The notes beneath the pieces were generated by a model, which was not told the origin of the DNA, did no database searches, and was given only the letters and a program-made list of their open reading frames with translations. The position numbers and the translations under genes were made by a program. Positions 9,413 to 18,624 of a stretch of DNA of 64,000 nucleotides are shown piece by piece (position 1 is the first letter of the stretch; each line of letters starts with the position of its first letter). The stretch spans positions 1 through 64,000 of the forward strand of contig NZ_PDNI01000065.1 in assembly GCF_002925845.1 (NCBI RefSeq). The letters are read 5' to 3'. The DNA comes from Roseovarius nitratireducens (GTDB lineage Bacteria; Pseudomonadota; Alphaproteobacteria; Rhodobacterales; Rhodobacteraceae).

Positions 9413-10322
9413 CGTCTTGTCCTCTTGTCGGATGACCGTCGCGCGGCTGTATCCCCGCGTTCAACGGTCCGGTTTCCCCGGCCAGTCGTGCCAGCCCGTC
9501 CGCCCCGGCGCGCAGCCAGAACAGATCGTCGTCATAAGCCTCTTTCAGTGCGGCGGCCTGCGCGGCACCGAACGGGTGCCAGCGCCCGGAGCCACCGGGC
9601 AGGCGCGCGGCATCGCCGCCCCGGCGCGCCACGGCGCGGCGCAACGCGGGCAGGTCGGGCGCGCGGCCCAGCCATGCGGCGGCCTCGTGCCCATGTCCCG
9701 TGTCGGCCTCGCCCGTCATCAACGCCAGACGCGCGGCAGGACGATCAGCGAATTCCTCATGCGGCAGGATCACGATCTCGGCCCCCGGCAGCGCGCAGGC
9801 CACGTCCGCAATGACGTCACGCCATTGCCGCCCCGCCGTCACCAGCCGGTCGAGATCACCCGCCGAGGGCAGCCGGTGGCCACGCGCCACCGAATAGGCC
9901 AGCACCGAGGCCCACCACGCGTCCTGCGCCCGGATCGACAGAACGGCGCGGGTGATCCGCCCGCCAAAGGCATCGCCGAGGCGCGCCATGCGCTCGCCCA
10001 CCCCGGGATAAAGCCGGTGACACCGCAGGCAGGTGCGCGGCGCGCCGATCAAGTTCTCGTCACTGACCACGAGCCGCGTCACGCCCGCCTCCCGCGCCTG
10101 CGCCACGCGCAGGGCGATCCGCCCGCGGGCGCGCGCGGCCCGCGCAGCTTCGAAATGGTCGCCCGGCGCTGGAATTACCCCGGCCAGCAGCCCATCGCGG
10201 GTGACCGGCGGCCCCCAGAACGCCAGCCCGTGCGCGGCGAGCGCGGCTGTCTGCGCCTGCGCGTGGCGTTGCAGGCTCGTTGTGGCGGTGCGGTGGGCCC
10301 CGAGGTGAAGAATGATATCCAT
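9384..10322 (-). CDS. Sulfotransferase-like P-loop protein
   Basis: This 312-residue protein begins [18 protein letters not shown], a loop like the PAPS phosphosulfate-binding segment of sulfotransferases (GAHRTATTS, residues 8-16). The rest is poorly conserved by eye, with helical and arginine-rich segments. The start at 10322 was chosen because the binding loop must lie at the extreme N-terminus; the open frame further upstream is antisense to another gene. Its end overlaps the mcmA start. A sugar or lipid sulfotransferase role is possible but unproven. Confidence 0.7.
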   Translation of the reverse strand: MDIILHLGAHRTATTSLQRHAQAQTAALAAHGLAFWGPPVTRDGLLAGVIPAPGDHFEAARAARARGRIALRVAQAREAGVTRLVVSDENLIGAPRTCLRCHRLYPGVGERMARLGDAFGGRITRAVLSIRAQDAWWASVLAYSVARGHRLPSAGDLDRLVTAGRQWRDVIADVACALPGAEIVILPHEEFADRPAARLALMTGEADTGHGHEAAAWLGRAPDLPALRRAVARRGGDAARLPGGSGRWHPFGAAQAAALKEAYDDDLFWLRAGADGLARLAGETGPLNAGIQPRDGHPTRGQDDGIEERHLA

Positions 10323-10473
10323 GATCGCGCGCGTCCCTTGCTGCCCGGCGTCCGGTCGCAGGATGCCACCAACACGTGAGCGCGGGATTAACCGCGTCGT
10401 TTTTTCCCGATGCGGCCAAACGGGCTTCGCATTCCGGCACGATCCGCCTATATCTTGCCGGACAGGAGATCGC

Positions 10474-10923
10474 ATGAAACCGTTACTCGCCCTCACTCTG
10501 CTTGCCTTCGCGGCGGTCCCCGCCACCGCACAGGACAGCGCGCCCGATGAGGAGGTGCCTTCGATCATGAACGCCGAGGAGGTCGATTCAACCGATTTCC
10601 TCTGGATCAAGCGCCTGCTCGTGGTGTTCTCCGACACGCCCGCCGATCCGCAATATATCGAGCAGATGGGATACATCACCGACCGGCTCGACGCGCTGAC
10701 GTATCGCGACGTCGTGGTGATTACCGATGCCGACCCGTCCGCGCGCTCGGAGGTGCGGCAGCGGTTGCGCCCGCGCGGCTTCAACCTCGTGCTCATCGGC
10801 AAGGACGGCGAGATATACCTGCGCAAGCCCGCGCCGTGGCACGTGCGCGAGATCGTGCGCTCCATCGACAAGCTGCCGGCGCGCCAGCGCGAGATGCGCG
10901 AGGGCAAGGCGGGCGAAAGCTGA
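10474..10923 (+). CDS. DUF4174-type secreted protein
   Basis: This 149-residue protein has a signal peptide (MKPLLALTLLAFAAVPATAQ). A compact domain follows, starting near residue 40 (DFLWIKRLLVVFSDTPADPQY) and ending near KPAPWHVREIVRSID; this pattern is found in DUF4174 proteins. The domain has a thioredoxin-like look but no CxxC pair, so redox activity is unlikely. The start has an AGGAGAT site upstream. It is a lone plus-strand gene between minus-strand propionate genes. Confidence 0.75.
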   Translation: MKPLLALTLLAFAAVPATAQDSAPDEEVPSIMNAEEVDSTDFLWIKRLLVVFSDTPADPQYIEQMGYITDRLDALTYRDVVVITDADPSARSEVRQRLRPRGFNLVLIGKDGEIYLRKPAPWHVREIVRSIDKLPARQREMREGKAGES

Positions 10924-10937
10924 CCACAGGTCATCGC

Positions 10938-11456
10938 TCAGCCCTCCCCCATCGCCACGACGAGCAGCCCCTCGCCCGGCATCATCAGCAGGAGCGCGCG
11001 GCGCGCCCCGTCCCAGGCCAGCACCGTCTCTCCGTCATCGAGCGCATGGCGAAACACGCTCTCGCTGCGCGCGTCCATGCAGGCCCGCGCCTCGATCCCG
11101 GCACGGCGCATCGCCATGCCGGTTTCGCGGTGGTGGTTGGCCATCGCCACCAGCGCCACATCCGCCGCCTGCCCCGGCAGATCGAGCGCCGCCGCCCCCC
11201 GTCCCGCGATCTCGCGGCGCATCTGCGCCACGTCACGGGTAACCGGCAGGGCCGATTTCACCTCCGCGTTCACCACAGAGTAGAGCCCCACGGCACAGTC
11301 CCGCCTTGCCACGAAGGACAGCGTCTCGCCCAGCGCGAACCAATGCCCCAGCCACACCCGCTGCGCCGCCTCCTGCTCGCGCTGACAGGCGGCGAGGATG
11401 ACCAGCGCGGCAAGACAGGCCACCGGCACGGGATTATGGCGCGGGGCGCGGGTCAT
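10938..11456 (-). CDS. Hypothetical lipoprotein following pccA
   Basis: This 172-residue protein starts with MTRAPRHNPVPVACLAALVILAAC, whose lipobox LAAC predicts lipid attachment at Cys24. The mature part has no motif I recognise. It starts 4 bases after the pccA stop, so it is almost certainly cotranscribed with the carboxylase subunit. That link is positional only; no catalytic role in propionate metabolism is implied. Confidence 0.75.
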   Translation of the reverse strand: MTRAPRHNPVPVACLAALVILAACQREQEAAQRVWLGHWFALGETLSFVARRDCAVGLYSVVNAEVKSALPVTRDVAQMRREIAGRGAAALDLPGQAADVALVAMANHHRETGMAMRRAGIEARACMDARSESVFRHALDDGETVLAWDGARRALLLMMPGEGLLVVAMGEG

Positions 11457-11460
11457 CCCC

Positions 11461-13506
11461 TCACTCGAACTCCATGATGACCTCGTCCACCGCGAGGCTG
11501 TCGCCCGGCGCGGCATTGACGCATGAGACCACGGCCTTGCGCTCGGCGCGCAGGATGTTCTCCATCTTCATCGCCTCCACGGTGCACAGCGCCTGCCCCT
11601 CCTGCACCTCGTCGCCCTCGGCCACGTGGACCTTCACGATCATGCCGGGCATCGGGCAGAGCAGCATCCGCGACGTATCAGGCGGAAGTTTCTCGGGCAT
11701 TAACGCCGCCAGTTCCGCCTGCCGCGGCGTGCGGATATTGACCTTGAGATCGGCCCCGCGGCTCCGGATGCGGAAGCCTTGCGTGATCTTGCCCACCTTG
11801 AGCACCAGCGGGCTGCCATCCACGTCCAGCCGCGCAAGCTGATTGCCGGGCGTCCAGTCGCTGGCGACGCGCAGGATGGCACCATCCTCGAAGCGCACGC
11901 TCGCGCCCTCCCGGTCCGCAGAGACGGTGACCGGATAGCTCTCGCCCTGAAGGCTCACGACCCAGTCCTCGCCGACGTGGCGCTCGTGGTTGTCCATCCG
12001 CCCCGAGATGCGCGTGCGCCGGATTTCCGCCACCCGGTGCATCGCCGCCGTGCTTGCCGCGATCCGGCGCAGGATGTCTCCGGCCAGTTCCACCCCGTGA
12101 AAGCCGTCGGGATATTCCTCGGCGATAAACGCAGTGGTGATGTCGCCCGAGACGAATTTCGCATGATCCATCACCGCGCTGAGGAATGGCAGGTTGTGCC
12201 CGATCCCCTCGACCTCGAAACTGTCGAGCGCCACGCGCATCGCCTCGATCGCCTGCGCACGGTCCGGGGCCCATGTGCATAGCTTGGCGATCATCGGGTC
12301 GTAATACATGCTGATCTCGCCGCCCTCGTAGACGCCGGTATCGTTGCGCACCGCGGTCTCTCCGCTCGGGGCATCGCCCTGCCACTTGCCCGTCTCCAGC
12401 AGCGGCCCGGCGGCGATTTCCTGCGGCGGGCGATAGCGCGTGAGCCGCCCGATCGACGGCAGGAAGCCGCGATAGGGGTCCTCGGCATAAAGGCGGCTCT
12501 CCATCGCCCAGCCCTTGAGCGTCACGTCGTCCTGCGTGATCGACAGCTTCTCGCCCGCCGCGACGCGGATCATCTGCTCGACGAGGTCCACGCCGGTGAC
12601 AAGCTCGGTCACCGGATGCTCCACCTGCAAGCGCGTGTTCATCTCGAGGAAAAAGAAATTGCGTTCACCGTCGACGATGAATTCCACCGTCCCGGCGCTG
12701 GCATAGCCCACGGCATGGGCCAATGCGACCGCCTGCTCGCCCATCGCGCGGCGGGTCTTTTCATCGAGGAACGGGCTCGGCGCCTCCTCGATCACCTTCT
12801 GGTTCCGGCGCTGGATCGAGCACTCGCGCTCGCCCAGGTAGATGCCGTTGCCATGAGCGTCGCACAGCACCTGTATCTCGATATGGCGCGGCTGGGTGAC
12901 GAACTTCTCGATAAAGATGCGGTCGTCGCCGAAACTGCTGGCCGCCTCGTTCTTCGAACTTTGAAAGCCCTCTCGCGCCTCCTCGTCATTCCACGCGATG
13001 CGCATGCCCTTGCCGCCGCCGCCCGCGCTCGCCTTGATCATCACCGGATAGCCGATCTCGCCGGAAATCTTCACCGCCTCGTCCGCGTCCTCGATCAGGC
13101 CCATCACGCCGGGCACCGTGCTCACCCCCGCCTCCTGCGCGATTTTCTTGGAGGTGATCTTGTCGCCCATCGCCTCTATCGCGCGCACCGGCGGGCCGAC
13201 AAACGCCACGCCTTCGGCCTCCAGCGCCTTGGCGAACTTGGGGTTTTCCGACAGGAAGCCATAGCCCGGATGCACCGCCTCGGCGCCGGTCTTGCGAATC
13301 GCGTCCATCACCTTGTCGATGACGATATAGCTCTCGTTGGCGGGCGAGGGACCGATATGCACCGCCTCGTCGGCCATCTGCACATGCAGCGCCTGCGCGT
13401 CGGCATCGGAATGGATCGCGACGGTGGCGATCCCCATCTTGCGCGCGGTCTTTATCACCCGACAGGCGATCTCTCCCCGGTTCGCGATCAGGATTTTCTT
13501 GAACAT
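11461..13506 (-). CDS. pccA: Propionyl-CoA carboxylase, biotin-containing alpha subunit
   Basis: The 681-residue subunit carboxylates its own biotin with ATP and bicarbonate. The N-terminus MFKKILIANRGEIACRVI is the classic biotin carboxylase start. The ATP-grasp lid (KASAGGGGKGMRIAW) and EMNTRLQVEHPVTE follow. The C-terminal biotinyl domain carries EAMKMEN with Lys647 as the biotin attachment site. A central alpha-specific linker region is present. It pairs with pccB about 3.4 kb upstream. Acetyl-CoA or methylcrotonyl-CoA specificity is less likely given mcmA nearby. Confidence 0.96.
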   Translation of the reverse strand: MFKKILIANRGEIACRVIKTARKMGIATVAIHSDADAQALHVQMADEAVHIGPSPANESYIVIDKVMDAIRKTGAEAVHPGYGFLSENPKFAKALEAEGVAFVGPPVRAIEAMGDKITSKKIAQEAGVSTVPGVMGLIEDADEAVKISGEIGYPVMIKASAGGGGKGMRIAWNDEEAREGFQSSKNEAASSFGDDRIFIEKFVTQPRHIEIQVLCDAHGNGIYLGERECSIQRRNQKVIEEAPSPFLDEKTRRAMGEQAVALAHAVGYASAGTVEFIVDGERNFFFLEMNTRLQVEHPVTELVTGVDLVEQMIRVAAGEKLSITQDDVTLKGWAMESRLYAEDPYRGFLPSIGRLTRYRPPQEIAAGPLLETGKWQGDAPSGETAVRNDTGVYEGGEISMYYDPMIAKLCTWAPDRAQAIEAMRVALDSFEVEGIGHNLPFLSAVMDHAKFVSGDITTAFIAEEYPDGFHGVELAGDILRRIAASTAAMHRVAEIRRTRISGRMDNHERHVGEDWVVSLQGESYPVTVSADREGASVRFEDGAILRVASDWTPGNQLARLDVDGSPLVLKVGKITQGFRIRSRGADLKVNIRTPRQAELAALMPEKLPPDTSRMLLCPMPGMIVKVHVAEGDEVQEGQALCTVEAMKMENILRAERKAVVSCVNAAPGDSLAVDEVIMEFE

Positions 13507-13759
13507 TCCTCGTCCCTTCCTCTAGCGGTTCCGGCCCGCGCGGCGGGGCGCGCAGACAGTGTCACATTCCCGTAACGGGCCTGTAACGAAAGATTTATTA
13601 TCACTTTTTTTCAAACGCTTACACATTCTCGTAGATCACCTTGACGTTAGGGGCGCGTGATCCAACCGCTTGCCATTGTGGGACAGGCCGCCTGTGCGAC
13701 GCGGCCTGCGGGGCGCGCAGCGTGCCCGCCTGACACCACAACCGGGAGGAGACCACCCC

Positions 13760-15007
13760 ATGAAACGACACGTCGCAATGGCCCTTGCGCCATCCGCGCT
13801 GCTGGTGGCAATCCATGCCGCCCCCGCGTTCGCCGAGAGCGACGCGGAACTCAAGCAACAGGTGCGCGCGCTGACCGAACGTGTGAACGAACTCGAGGAT
13901 CGCGGGCACGTCAACCTGCCCGCGGGCACGACACTCACCTTCGGCGGCTACACCAAGCTCGACCTGATCTACGATTTCGACCAGGGACAGGGCGACACCA
14001 CCTTCGTCCCCGGACTCGTGATCGGTGCGCCCGATGGCGGCGGCTTCGACGCCCATGTGCGCCAGACGCGGCTCAACTTCCGCACCGATACCCAGACCGA
14101 CAAGGGGCCGCTCACCACCTTCGTCGAGATCGACTTCTTCGGCACCCGCGGCAACGATGTGCAGTCCAGCTCGCACCGCCCGCGCCTGCGCCACGCCTAT
14201 GGCCGCTGGAACGGCTGGACCGCGGGCCAGACCTGGACCACGTTCATGCCGATCGAGGCCTACCCCTCGACGGTCGATTTCCAGGGCCCCTCGGGCATTC
14301 CCTTCATCCGGCAGGCGCAGCTTCGCTACACCTTCCCGGCGGGCAAGGGGCTCGATGTCTCCGTCGCGCTCGAGAACGGCGAATTCTCCGGTCGCGGCGT
14401 GGTCGGCGGTGCGACCGTGCCCATCGGCGAGACCATCGGCGGTGCCTTCTCGGGCAACAACTCGGATTTCGACCAGTCGCCCGACCTCGTGCTCGCGGCC
14501 AAGTGGCAGCAGGATGACACCCTCCTGCGCGGGGCGTTGGTACTGCGCGACCTCGAAGCCCCGCGCCAGATGGGCGGCGACAGCGATACCGGCTGGGGCA
14601 TCAACATCGCCGGCGGCGCACCGCTCTGGGCGGGAGGCCGGATCGTCGGCTCGTTCACCTATGGCGACGGCGTGGGCCGGTACATCATCGACGGCGCCGG
14701 GCAGGATGCGTTCGTCGATGCCACCGGACGGCTCAACACCATCGAGTCCTACGGCGCCACCGCGCAGGTGTCGCACGACTTCTCCGACAAGGTGACGGCG
14801 GGGCTGTCTTACGGCTTCTACTCGGTCGAGGACACCTTCGCGCCCACCGACAGCGACCAGCACCAGACGGTGCACGCGTCGATCTTCTACAAGCCGGTCG
14901 ATCGCATGACCGTCGGCGCAGAACTGAGCTGGGTCGAGCGCGAGCTTGTCAGCGGCGCCTCGGAGGACGCCACGCGCCTGCAAACCTCGGTTCAGTTCAG
15001 CTTCTGA
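13760..15007 (+). CDS. Outer-membrane porin with N-terminal coiled coil
   Basis: The 415-residue protein has a signal peptide (ending AFAES), a short heptad-like coiled coil (DAELKQQVRALTERVNELED), then alternating amphipathic beta strands and a terminal phenylalanine (QFSF), the signature of beta-barrel assembly. The motif TLTFGGYTKLDLIYDF is typical of DcaP-like trimeric porins, which take up dicarboxylates and other small anions. It follows GGGAGGAG and is transcribed against its neighbours, so it has its own promoter. Confidence 0.85.
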   Translation: MKRHVAMALAPSALLVAIHAAPAFAESDAELKQQVRALTERVNELEDRGHVNLPAGTTLTFGGYTKLDLIYDFDQGQGDTTFVPGLVIGAPDGGGFDAHVRQTRLNFRTDTQTDKGPLTTFVEIDFFGTRGNDVQSSSHRPRLRHAYGRWNGWTAGQTWTTFMPIEAYPSTVDFQGPSGIPFIRQAQLRYTFPAGKGLDVSVALENGEFSGRGVVGGATVPIGETIGGAFSGNNSDFDQSPDLVLAAKWQQDDTLLRGALVLRDLEAPRQMGGDSDTGWGINIAGGAPLWAGGRIVGSFTYGDGVGRYIIDGAGQDAFVDATGRLNTIESYGATAQVSHDFSDKVTAGLSYGFYSVEDTFAPTDSDQHQTVHASIFYKPVDRMTVGAELSWVERELVSGASEDATRLQTSVQFSF

Positions 15008-15034
15008 GCCCCGGGCACCTGCACCCACAAAAAG

Positions 15035-15070
15035 GGGCAGCCCGGAGACCAACCTGGCACCGGACTGCCC
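15035..15070 (+). terminator. Hairpin after porin gene
   Basis: Arms GGGCAGCCCGG (15035-15045) and CCGGACTGCCC (15060-15070) pair with one mismatch around a 14-base loop, 28 bases after the porin stop. No T tract follows, so termination is plausible but not certain. Confidence 0.4.
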
Positions 15071-15255
15071 GCAAGAGGGGACACCATGGACCAAGCGCCG
15101 AAATGGCGCGCTCGGGGAAAGACGATCCATGGCTCCAAAAAGACTGTCAGCGACGGCGGCCCGGGCCAAGCCCCGCATCACACGCGCCCCGCACTCGGCA
15201 TGCGACCGCCGGAAACCGGCCCGGCTGCGCGAGACTCCGCCGATCCCGGCCCGAC

Positions 15256-15615
15256 TCATGGTGCATCCCCACCGTCGAACACCTCGGGAAAGCTCTGCCG
15301 GGCAACGCCCAGGTCAAGTACCAGCAACGCCTCGTAACTTTTCGGATCGAACGGGTCCTCTGCGGGCTTGATTTCGCGCCCCAGCAGCCAGCTCAGCCGC
15401 CCGGCATCGAGGTTGCCCCGTTCAAAGGGCTGGTCGCCGAAATGCTCCCAGATGGCGCGCAGGAACTCGGTATCGGCACGCCTGTCAATTGGCTTGCGGT
15501 CACGATAGCGCTCGCGCGCGATGAGCGGCGTGATCCCGCGCGGGTTGCCCCGCCTGATTGTGAACTGGTAGTCTGTACCTGCAAGACGCCCCGGAAAACC
15601 GCGATGTTTCAACAT
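15256..15615 (-). CDS. Conserved hypothetical protein
   Basis: This 119-residue soluble protein (MLKHRGFPGRLAGTDYQF at the N-terminus) has no signal peptide, membrane segment or motif I recognise. A strong GGAGGT site 6 bases before the ATG at 15615 supports a real gene. It lies downstream of pccB and three small genes on the same strand, and may be the distal end of that transcript. Confidence 0.65.
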   Translation of the reverse strand: MLKHRGFPGRLAGTDYQFTIRRGNPRGITPLIARERYRDRKPIDRRADTEFLRAIWEHFGDQPFERGNLDAGRLSWLLGREIKPAEDPFDPKSYEALLVLDLGVARQSFPEVFDGGDAP

Positions 15616-15705
15616 GTTGCACCTCCAAAGACGCAGAGGTGCGGCACGTTTGGCAGGTGTGGCGGGACGGACGATACCGCCCGTCCCGCCGTCAGCCCGA
15701 AGGGC

Positions 15706-15843
15706 TTACTTGTACTTGCCGGTCTGCTCCGGCTCGGTCGTGACCGGCTCGACCACGACGAATTCTTCCTCGGCCGGCTGTGCGCACGCGGCGACGACGG
15801 CAACGAAGCCAAGGGCGAGAACGCTCTTGAGGGTCTTGGACAT
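15706..15843 (-). CDS. Small lipoprotein (45 residues)
   Basis: The short frame MSKTLKSVLALGFVAVVAAC ends in a lipobox (VAAC), and the mature peptide is only about 25 residues, acidic and valine-rich, ending GKYK. A GGAG site lies 7 bases upstream of the ATG at 15843. Tiny lipoproteins of this form are common in Rhodobacteraceae. Function unknown. A longer in-frame reading from 15939 lacks a ribosome-binding site and would bury the signal sequence. Confidence 0.75.
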   Translation of the reverse strand: MSKTLKSVLALGFVAVVAACAQPAEEEFVVVEPVTTEPEQTGKYK

Positions 15844-16066
15844 GTAATACTCCTGTCTCTCGTGTCTTCGGTTGATGGCGCGTTCGGGCACAATGCCGAA
15901 ACCCGCCACGTTGGCGAGGTAAAGGTCGCTTGGGCGCAACCTGAGACAACGCTAGCGGAAATCGAGCGATTTGAATACATTGAATGCGCGATCCCACGCG
16001 CATGTGTCCCCAAAGACGCACCTCGCCAAAGGCCGGTCCATTTGCGTGAGCGATATCGCGACGACA

Positions 16067-16468
16067 TCAGAACATCTCCCATGTACAACGGTCATTCTCG
16101 ATCCGGTAGGCCTCGAAGACCTGCGTGACCGCCTCGTCGTAGACGCCGAATTCCGACTCGCGGTCGGCCAGCGAAACAACCACCTGCCCGGGCTGCGGGC
16201 CGATATTCGAAATCCGGGGCAGCGCGTGCGTCTCGCACAGCCACACAAGATCGCCGGAGATGGCATCGAACCGCTCCGCCACGGCTGTGAACCCATCGGC
16301 GACATAGCGGAACCGATAGATCAGCCCGCCGCCAGAGGGCCGGTCGCTCACCACCTCGAAGAGCCGCGCCTCCAGCCCCGAGGGCAGCCGCAGCGCCTCC
16401 TCCTGCGCTGCGGCTGCGGGGGCCTGCGCCAGCAGCGCGCCGGCGACCATGCCCGCCAGCGGCCTCAT
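16067..16468 (-). CDS. DUF6497-like secreted protein
   Basis: This 133-residue protein has an N-terminal signal peptide (MRPLAGMVAGALLAQAPAAAAQ) and a compact domain with two cysteines (VWLCETHALPRIS and NDRCTWEMF). I place it with DUF6497 proteins found next to pccB in Rhodobacteraceae. The ATG overlaps the stop of the upstream small gene, so the two are translationally coupled. Its role is unknown; a periplasmic location is inferred. Confidence 0.65.
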   Translation of the reverse strand: MRPLAGMVAGALLAQAPAAAAQEEALRLPSGLEARLFEVVSDRPSGGGLIYRFRYVADGFTAVAERFDAISGDLVWLCETHALPRISNIGPQPGQVVVSLADRESEFGVYDEAVTQVFEAYRIENDRCTWEMF

Positions 16469-16803
16469 CCGCCCACCCCCGTCCAGCGCGCCACGCGCGC
16501 CGGATCCTGGAACAGCGCGGCGATCCGCGCCTCCGCTTCCGCCCGCGCGAACCGGCCCGCCACCGCGCCGCCCGCGCGCACATGCAGGCCGCCAGGCACG
16601 CGCCACACCCGCACCACGGGGGCAAAGCCGCGCAAATGCCGCAGCGCCCGCCACATGTCCTGCCGCAACCGGTGCGCGACACGGGCACGCGATGCCTCTG
16701 GCACCCGCCCCTCGACCGCCAGATCGAAGCGCACGGGCAGCCGCCGCGCCAGCGTCAGCGCGCCGTCCTCCTCGTGGGTCAGATGCCATCGGTCGCGGGC
16801 CAT
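16465..16803 (-). CDS. Conserved hypothetical protein of the pccB operon
   Basis: This 112-residue protein is rich in Arg and Ala (RWHLTHEEDGALTLARRLPVRF near the start), without a signal peptide. The start at 16803 is chosen because the frame upstream is repetitive intergenic hairpin sequence. It lies 86 bases after pccB, with GC-rich hairpins between, and overlaps the next gene. Function unknown. Confidence 0.6.
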   Translation of the reverse strand: MARDRWHLTHEEDGALTLARRLPVRFDLAVEGRVPEASRARVAHRLRQDMWRALRHLRGFAPVVRVWRVPGGLHVRAGGAVAGRFARAEAEARIAALFQDPARVARWTGVGG

Positions 16804-16889
16804 GTCCTGCGCCTCTCCTTGCTTCTTCTTGATCCAGATACTCCGGCGGAGGCGCCGCTCGCGGCGGCGGGGGCAGCGCCCCCATTGCC

Positions 16890-18422
16890 TCACAACGGGA
16901 TGTTGTCGTGCTTCTTCCAGGGCAGCGCGATCTTCTTGTTGCGCAAGGACGCAAACGCGCGGCTCACGCGCATCCGCGTGCTGCGCGGCTGGATCACCTC
17001 GTCGATAAAGCCGCGCTCGGCGGCGACAAACGGATTGGCGAACCGATCCTCGTAGCTCTCGGTATGCGCCGCGATCTTCTCGGGGTCCTTGAGATCGGCG
17101 CGGTAGATGATCTCGGTCGCGCCCTTGGCGCCCATCACCGCGATCTCTGCCGTCGGCCAGGCATAGTTGAAATCGCCGCGCAAATGCTTTGACGACATCA
17201 CGTCATAGGCCCCGCCATAGGCCTTGCGGGTGATCACCGTGACCTTGGGCACCGTCGCCTCGCCATAGGCAAAGAGCAGCTTGGCGCCATGCTTGATCAC
17301 CCCGCCATATTCCTGCCCGGTGCCGGGCAGGAAGCCGGGCACGTCCACCAGCGTCAGGATCGGGATCTCGAAACAGTCGCAGAACCGCACGAACCGCGCC
17401 GCCTTGCGGCTGCTGTCGATATCAAGACACCCCGCCAGCACCATCGGCTGGTTGGCCACCACGCCCACGGTCTGCCCCTCCAGCCGGATGAAGCCGGTGA
17501 TCATGTTCTTGGCGAATTCCTCCTGTATCTCGTAGAAATCCGCCTCGTCCGCGATCTTCAGGATCAGCTCCTTCATGTCATAGGGCATGTTGGGGTTCTC
17601 GGGGATCAGCGTGTCGAGGCTCGCCTCGACGCGGCCCGGCTCGTCGAAGAACGGGCGCACCGGCGGTTTCTCGCGGTTGTTCAGCGGCAGGAAATCCACC
17701 AGCCGCCGCACCTCGGCAAGCGCCTCGACATCGCTGTCGAAGGCCCCGTCGGCGACGCTCGACTTGCGCGTATGGGTGAGCGCGCCGCCCAGCTCCTCCG
17801 CCGTCACCTGCTCGTTGGTCACAGTACGCACCACGTCGGGGCCGGTGACGAACATGTAAGAGCTGTCCTTCACCATGAAGATGAAATCGGTCATCGCGGG
17901 GGAATAGACGGCGCCGCCCGCGCAGGGGCCCATGATGACGCTGATCTGGGGGATCACGCCAGACGCCTCGATATTGCGCTGGAACACCTCGCCATACCCC
18001 GCGAGGCTGTCCACCCCCTCCTGGATGCGCGCGCCGCCCGAATCGTTGATGCCGATGACCGGCGCACCGTTCTGCATGGCCATGTCCATGATCTTGCAAA
18101 TCTTCTGCGCATGGGTGGCGCTGACCGAGCCGCCCAGCACGGTGAAATCCTGGCTGAAGACATAGACCTGCCGACCGTTGATCGTGCCCCAGCCGGTGAC
18201 CACGCCATCGCCGTAGGGGCGGTTCTTCTCCATGCCGAAATCGGTGCAGCGATGCGCGACGAACATGTCGAATTCCTCGAAGCTGCCCTCGTCAAGGAGC
18301 AGCTCGATCCGCTCGCGCGCGGTAAGCTTGCCGCGCCCGTGCTGCGCGTCGATGCGCGCCTGCCCGCCCCCGAGCCGCGCATCGGCCCGGCGGGTTTCGA
18401 GTTCCTGAAGGATATCTTTCAT
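16890..18422 (-). CDS. pccB: Propionyl-CoA carboxylase, beta (carboxyltransferase) subunit
   Basis: The 510-residue subunit transfers CO2 from biotin on PccA to propionyl-CoA, giving methylmalonyl-CoA. Family marks include [21 protein letters not shown], the first oxyanion-hole region [16 protein letters not shown], and the second around [21 protein letters not shown]. The C-terminal [11 protein letters not shown] segment is also typical. The length is normal. It heads a minus-strand series, and its upstream region has clustered TTTGCAAA-type sites. Confidence 0.97.
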   Translation of the reverse strand: MKDILQELETRRADARLGGGQARIDAQHGRGKLTARERIELLLDEGSFEEFDMFVAHRCTDFGMEKNRPYGDGVVTGWGTINGRQVYVFSQDFTVLGGSVSATHAQKICKIMDMAMQNGAPVIGINDSGGARIQEGVDSLAGYGEVFQRNIEASGVIPQISVIMGPCAGGAVYSPAMTDFIFMVKDSSYMFVTGPDVVRTVTNEQVTAEELGGALTHTRKSSVADGAFDSDVEALAEVRRLVDFLPLNNREKPPVRPFFDEPGRVEASLDTLIPENPNMPYDMKELILKIADEADFYEIQEEFAKNMITGFIRLEGQTVGVVANQPMVLAGCLDIDSSRKAARFVRFCDCFEIPILTLVDVPGFLPGTGQEYGGVIKHGAKLLFAYGEATVPKVTVITRKAYGGAYDVMSSKHLRGDFNYAWPTAEIAVMGAKGATEIIYRADLKDPEKIAAHTESYEDRFANPFVAAERGFIDEVIQPRSTRMRVSRAFASLRNKKIALPWKKHDNIPL

Positions 18423-18508
18423 GGCGGTCCCCTTTCCTCACCGGGCCTCCCCGGCCGTCGTTGGCGCGCACCATACGCAGTCGGGATCACGGGGCCAAAC
18501 GGAATCCC

Positions 18509-18590
18509 GCAAATTTGCAAATTGCTGCGAACAAATTCTTGAATATCTGCAAATCGGCAAATCAACCCCGGTTTTGCACCCTATGCAAAT
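18509..18590. promoter_or_regulatory. Cluster of TTTGCAAA-type half-sites, candidate PccR operator
   Basis: Between pccB and the divergent transporter lie a perfect TTTGCAAA (18514-18521) flanked by further GCAAA/TTGC, the pair TGCAAA (18548-18553) and GGCAAA, and an inverted pair TTTTGCA (18572-18578) / TGCAAAT (18584-18590). In Rhodobacter sphaeroides, PccR binds TTTGCAAA repeats and activates pccB when propionyl-CoA assimilation is needed. The pccR gene itself is not in this window. Confidence 0.65.
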
Positions 18591-18624
18591 GGACATCTCC
18601 ATTCGATACGCCTAGCGTGCCGCC

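Noticed and set aside
13619-15259. Minus-strand open frame of 546 codons
   Set aside because: It lies antisense to the porin, which has a signal peptide and a terminal Phe.
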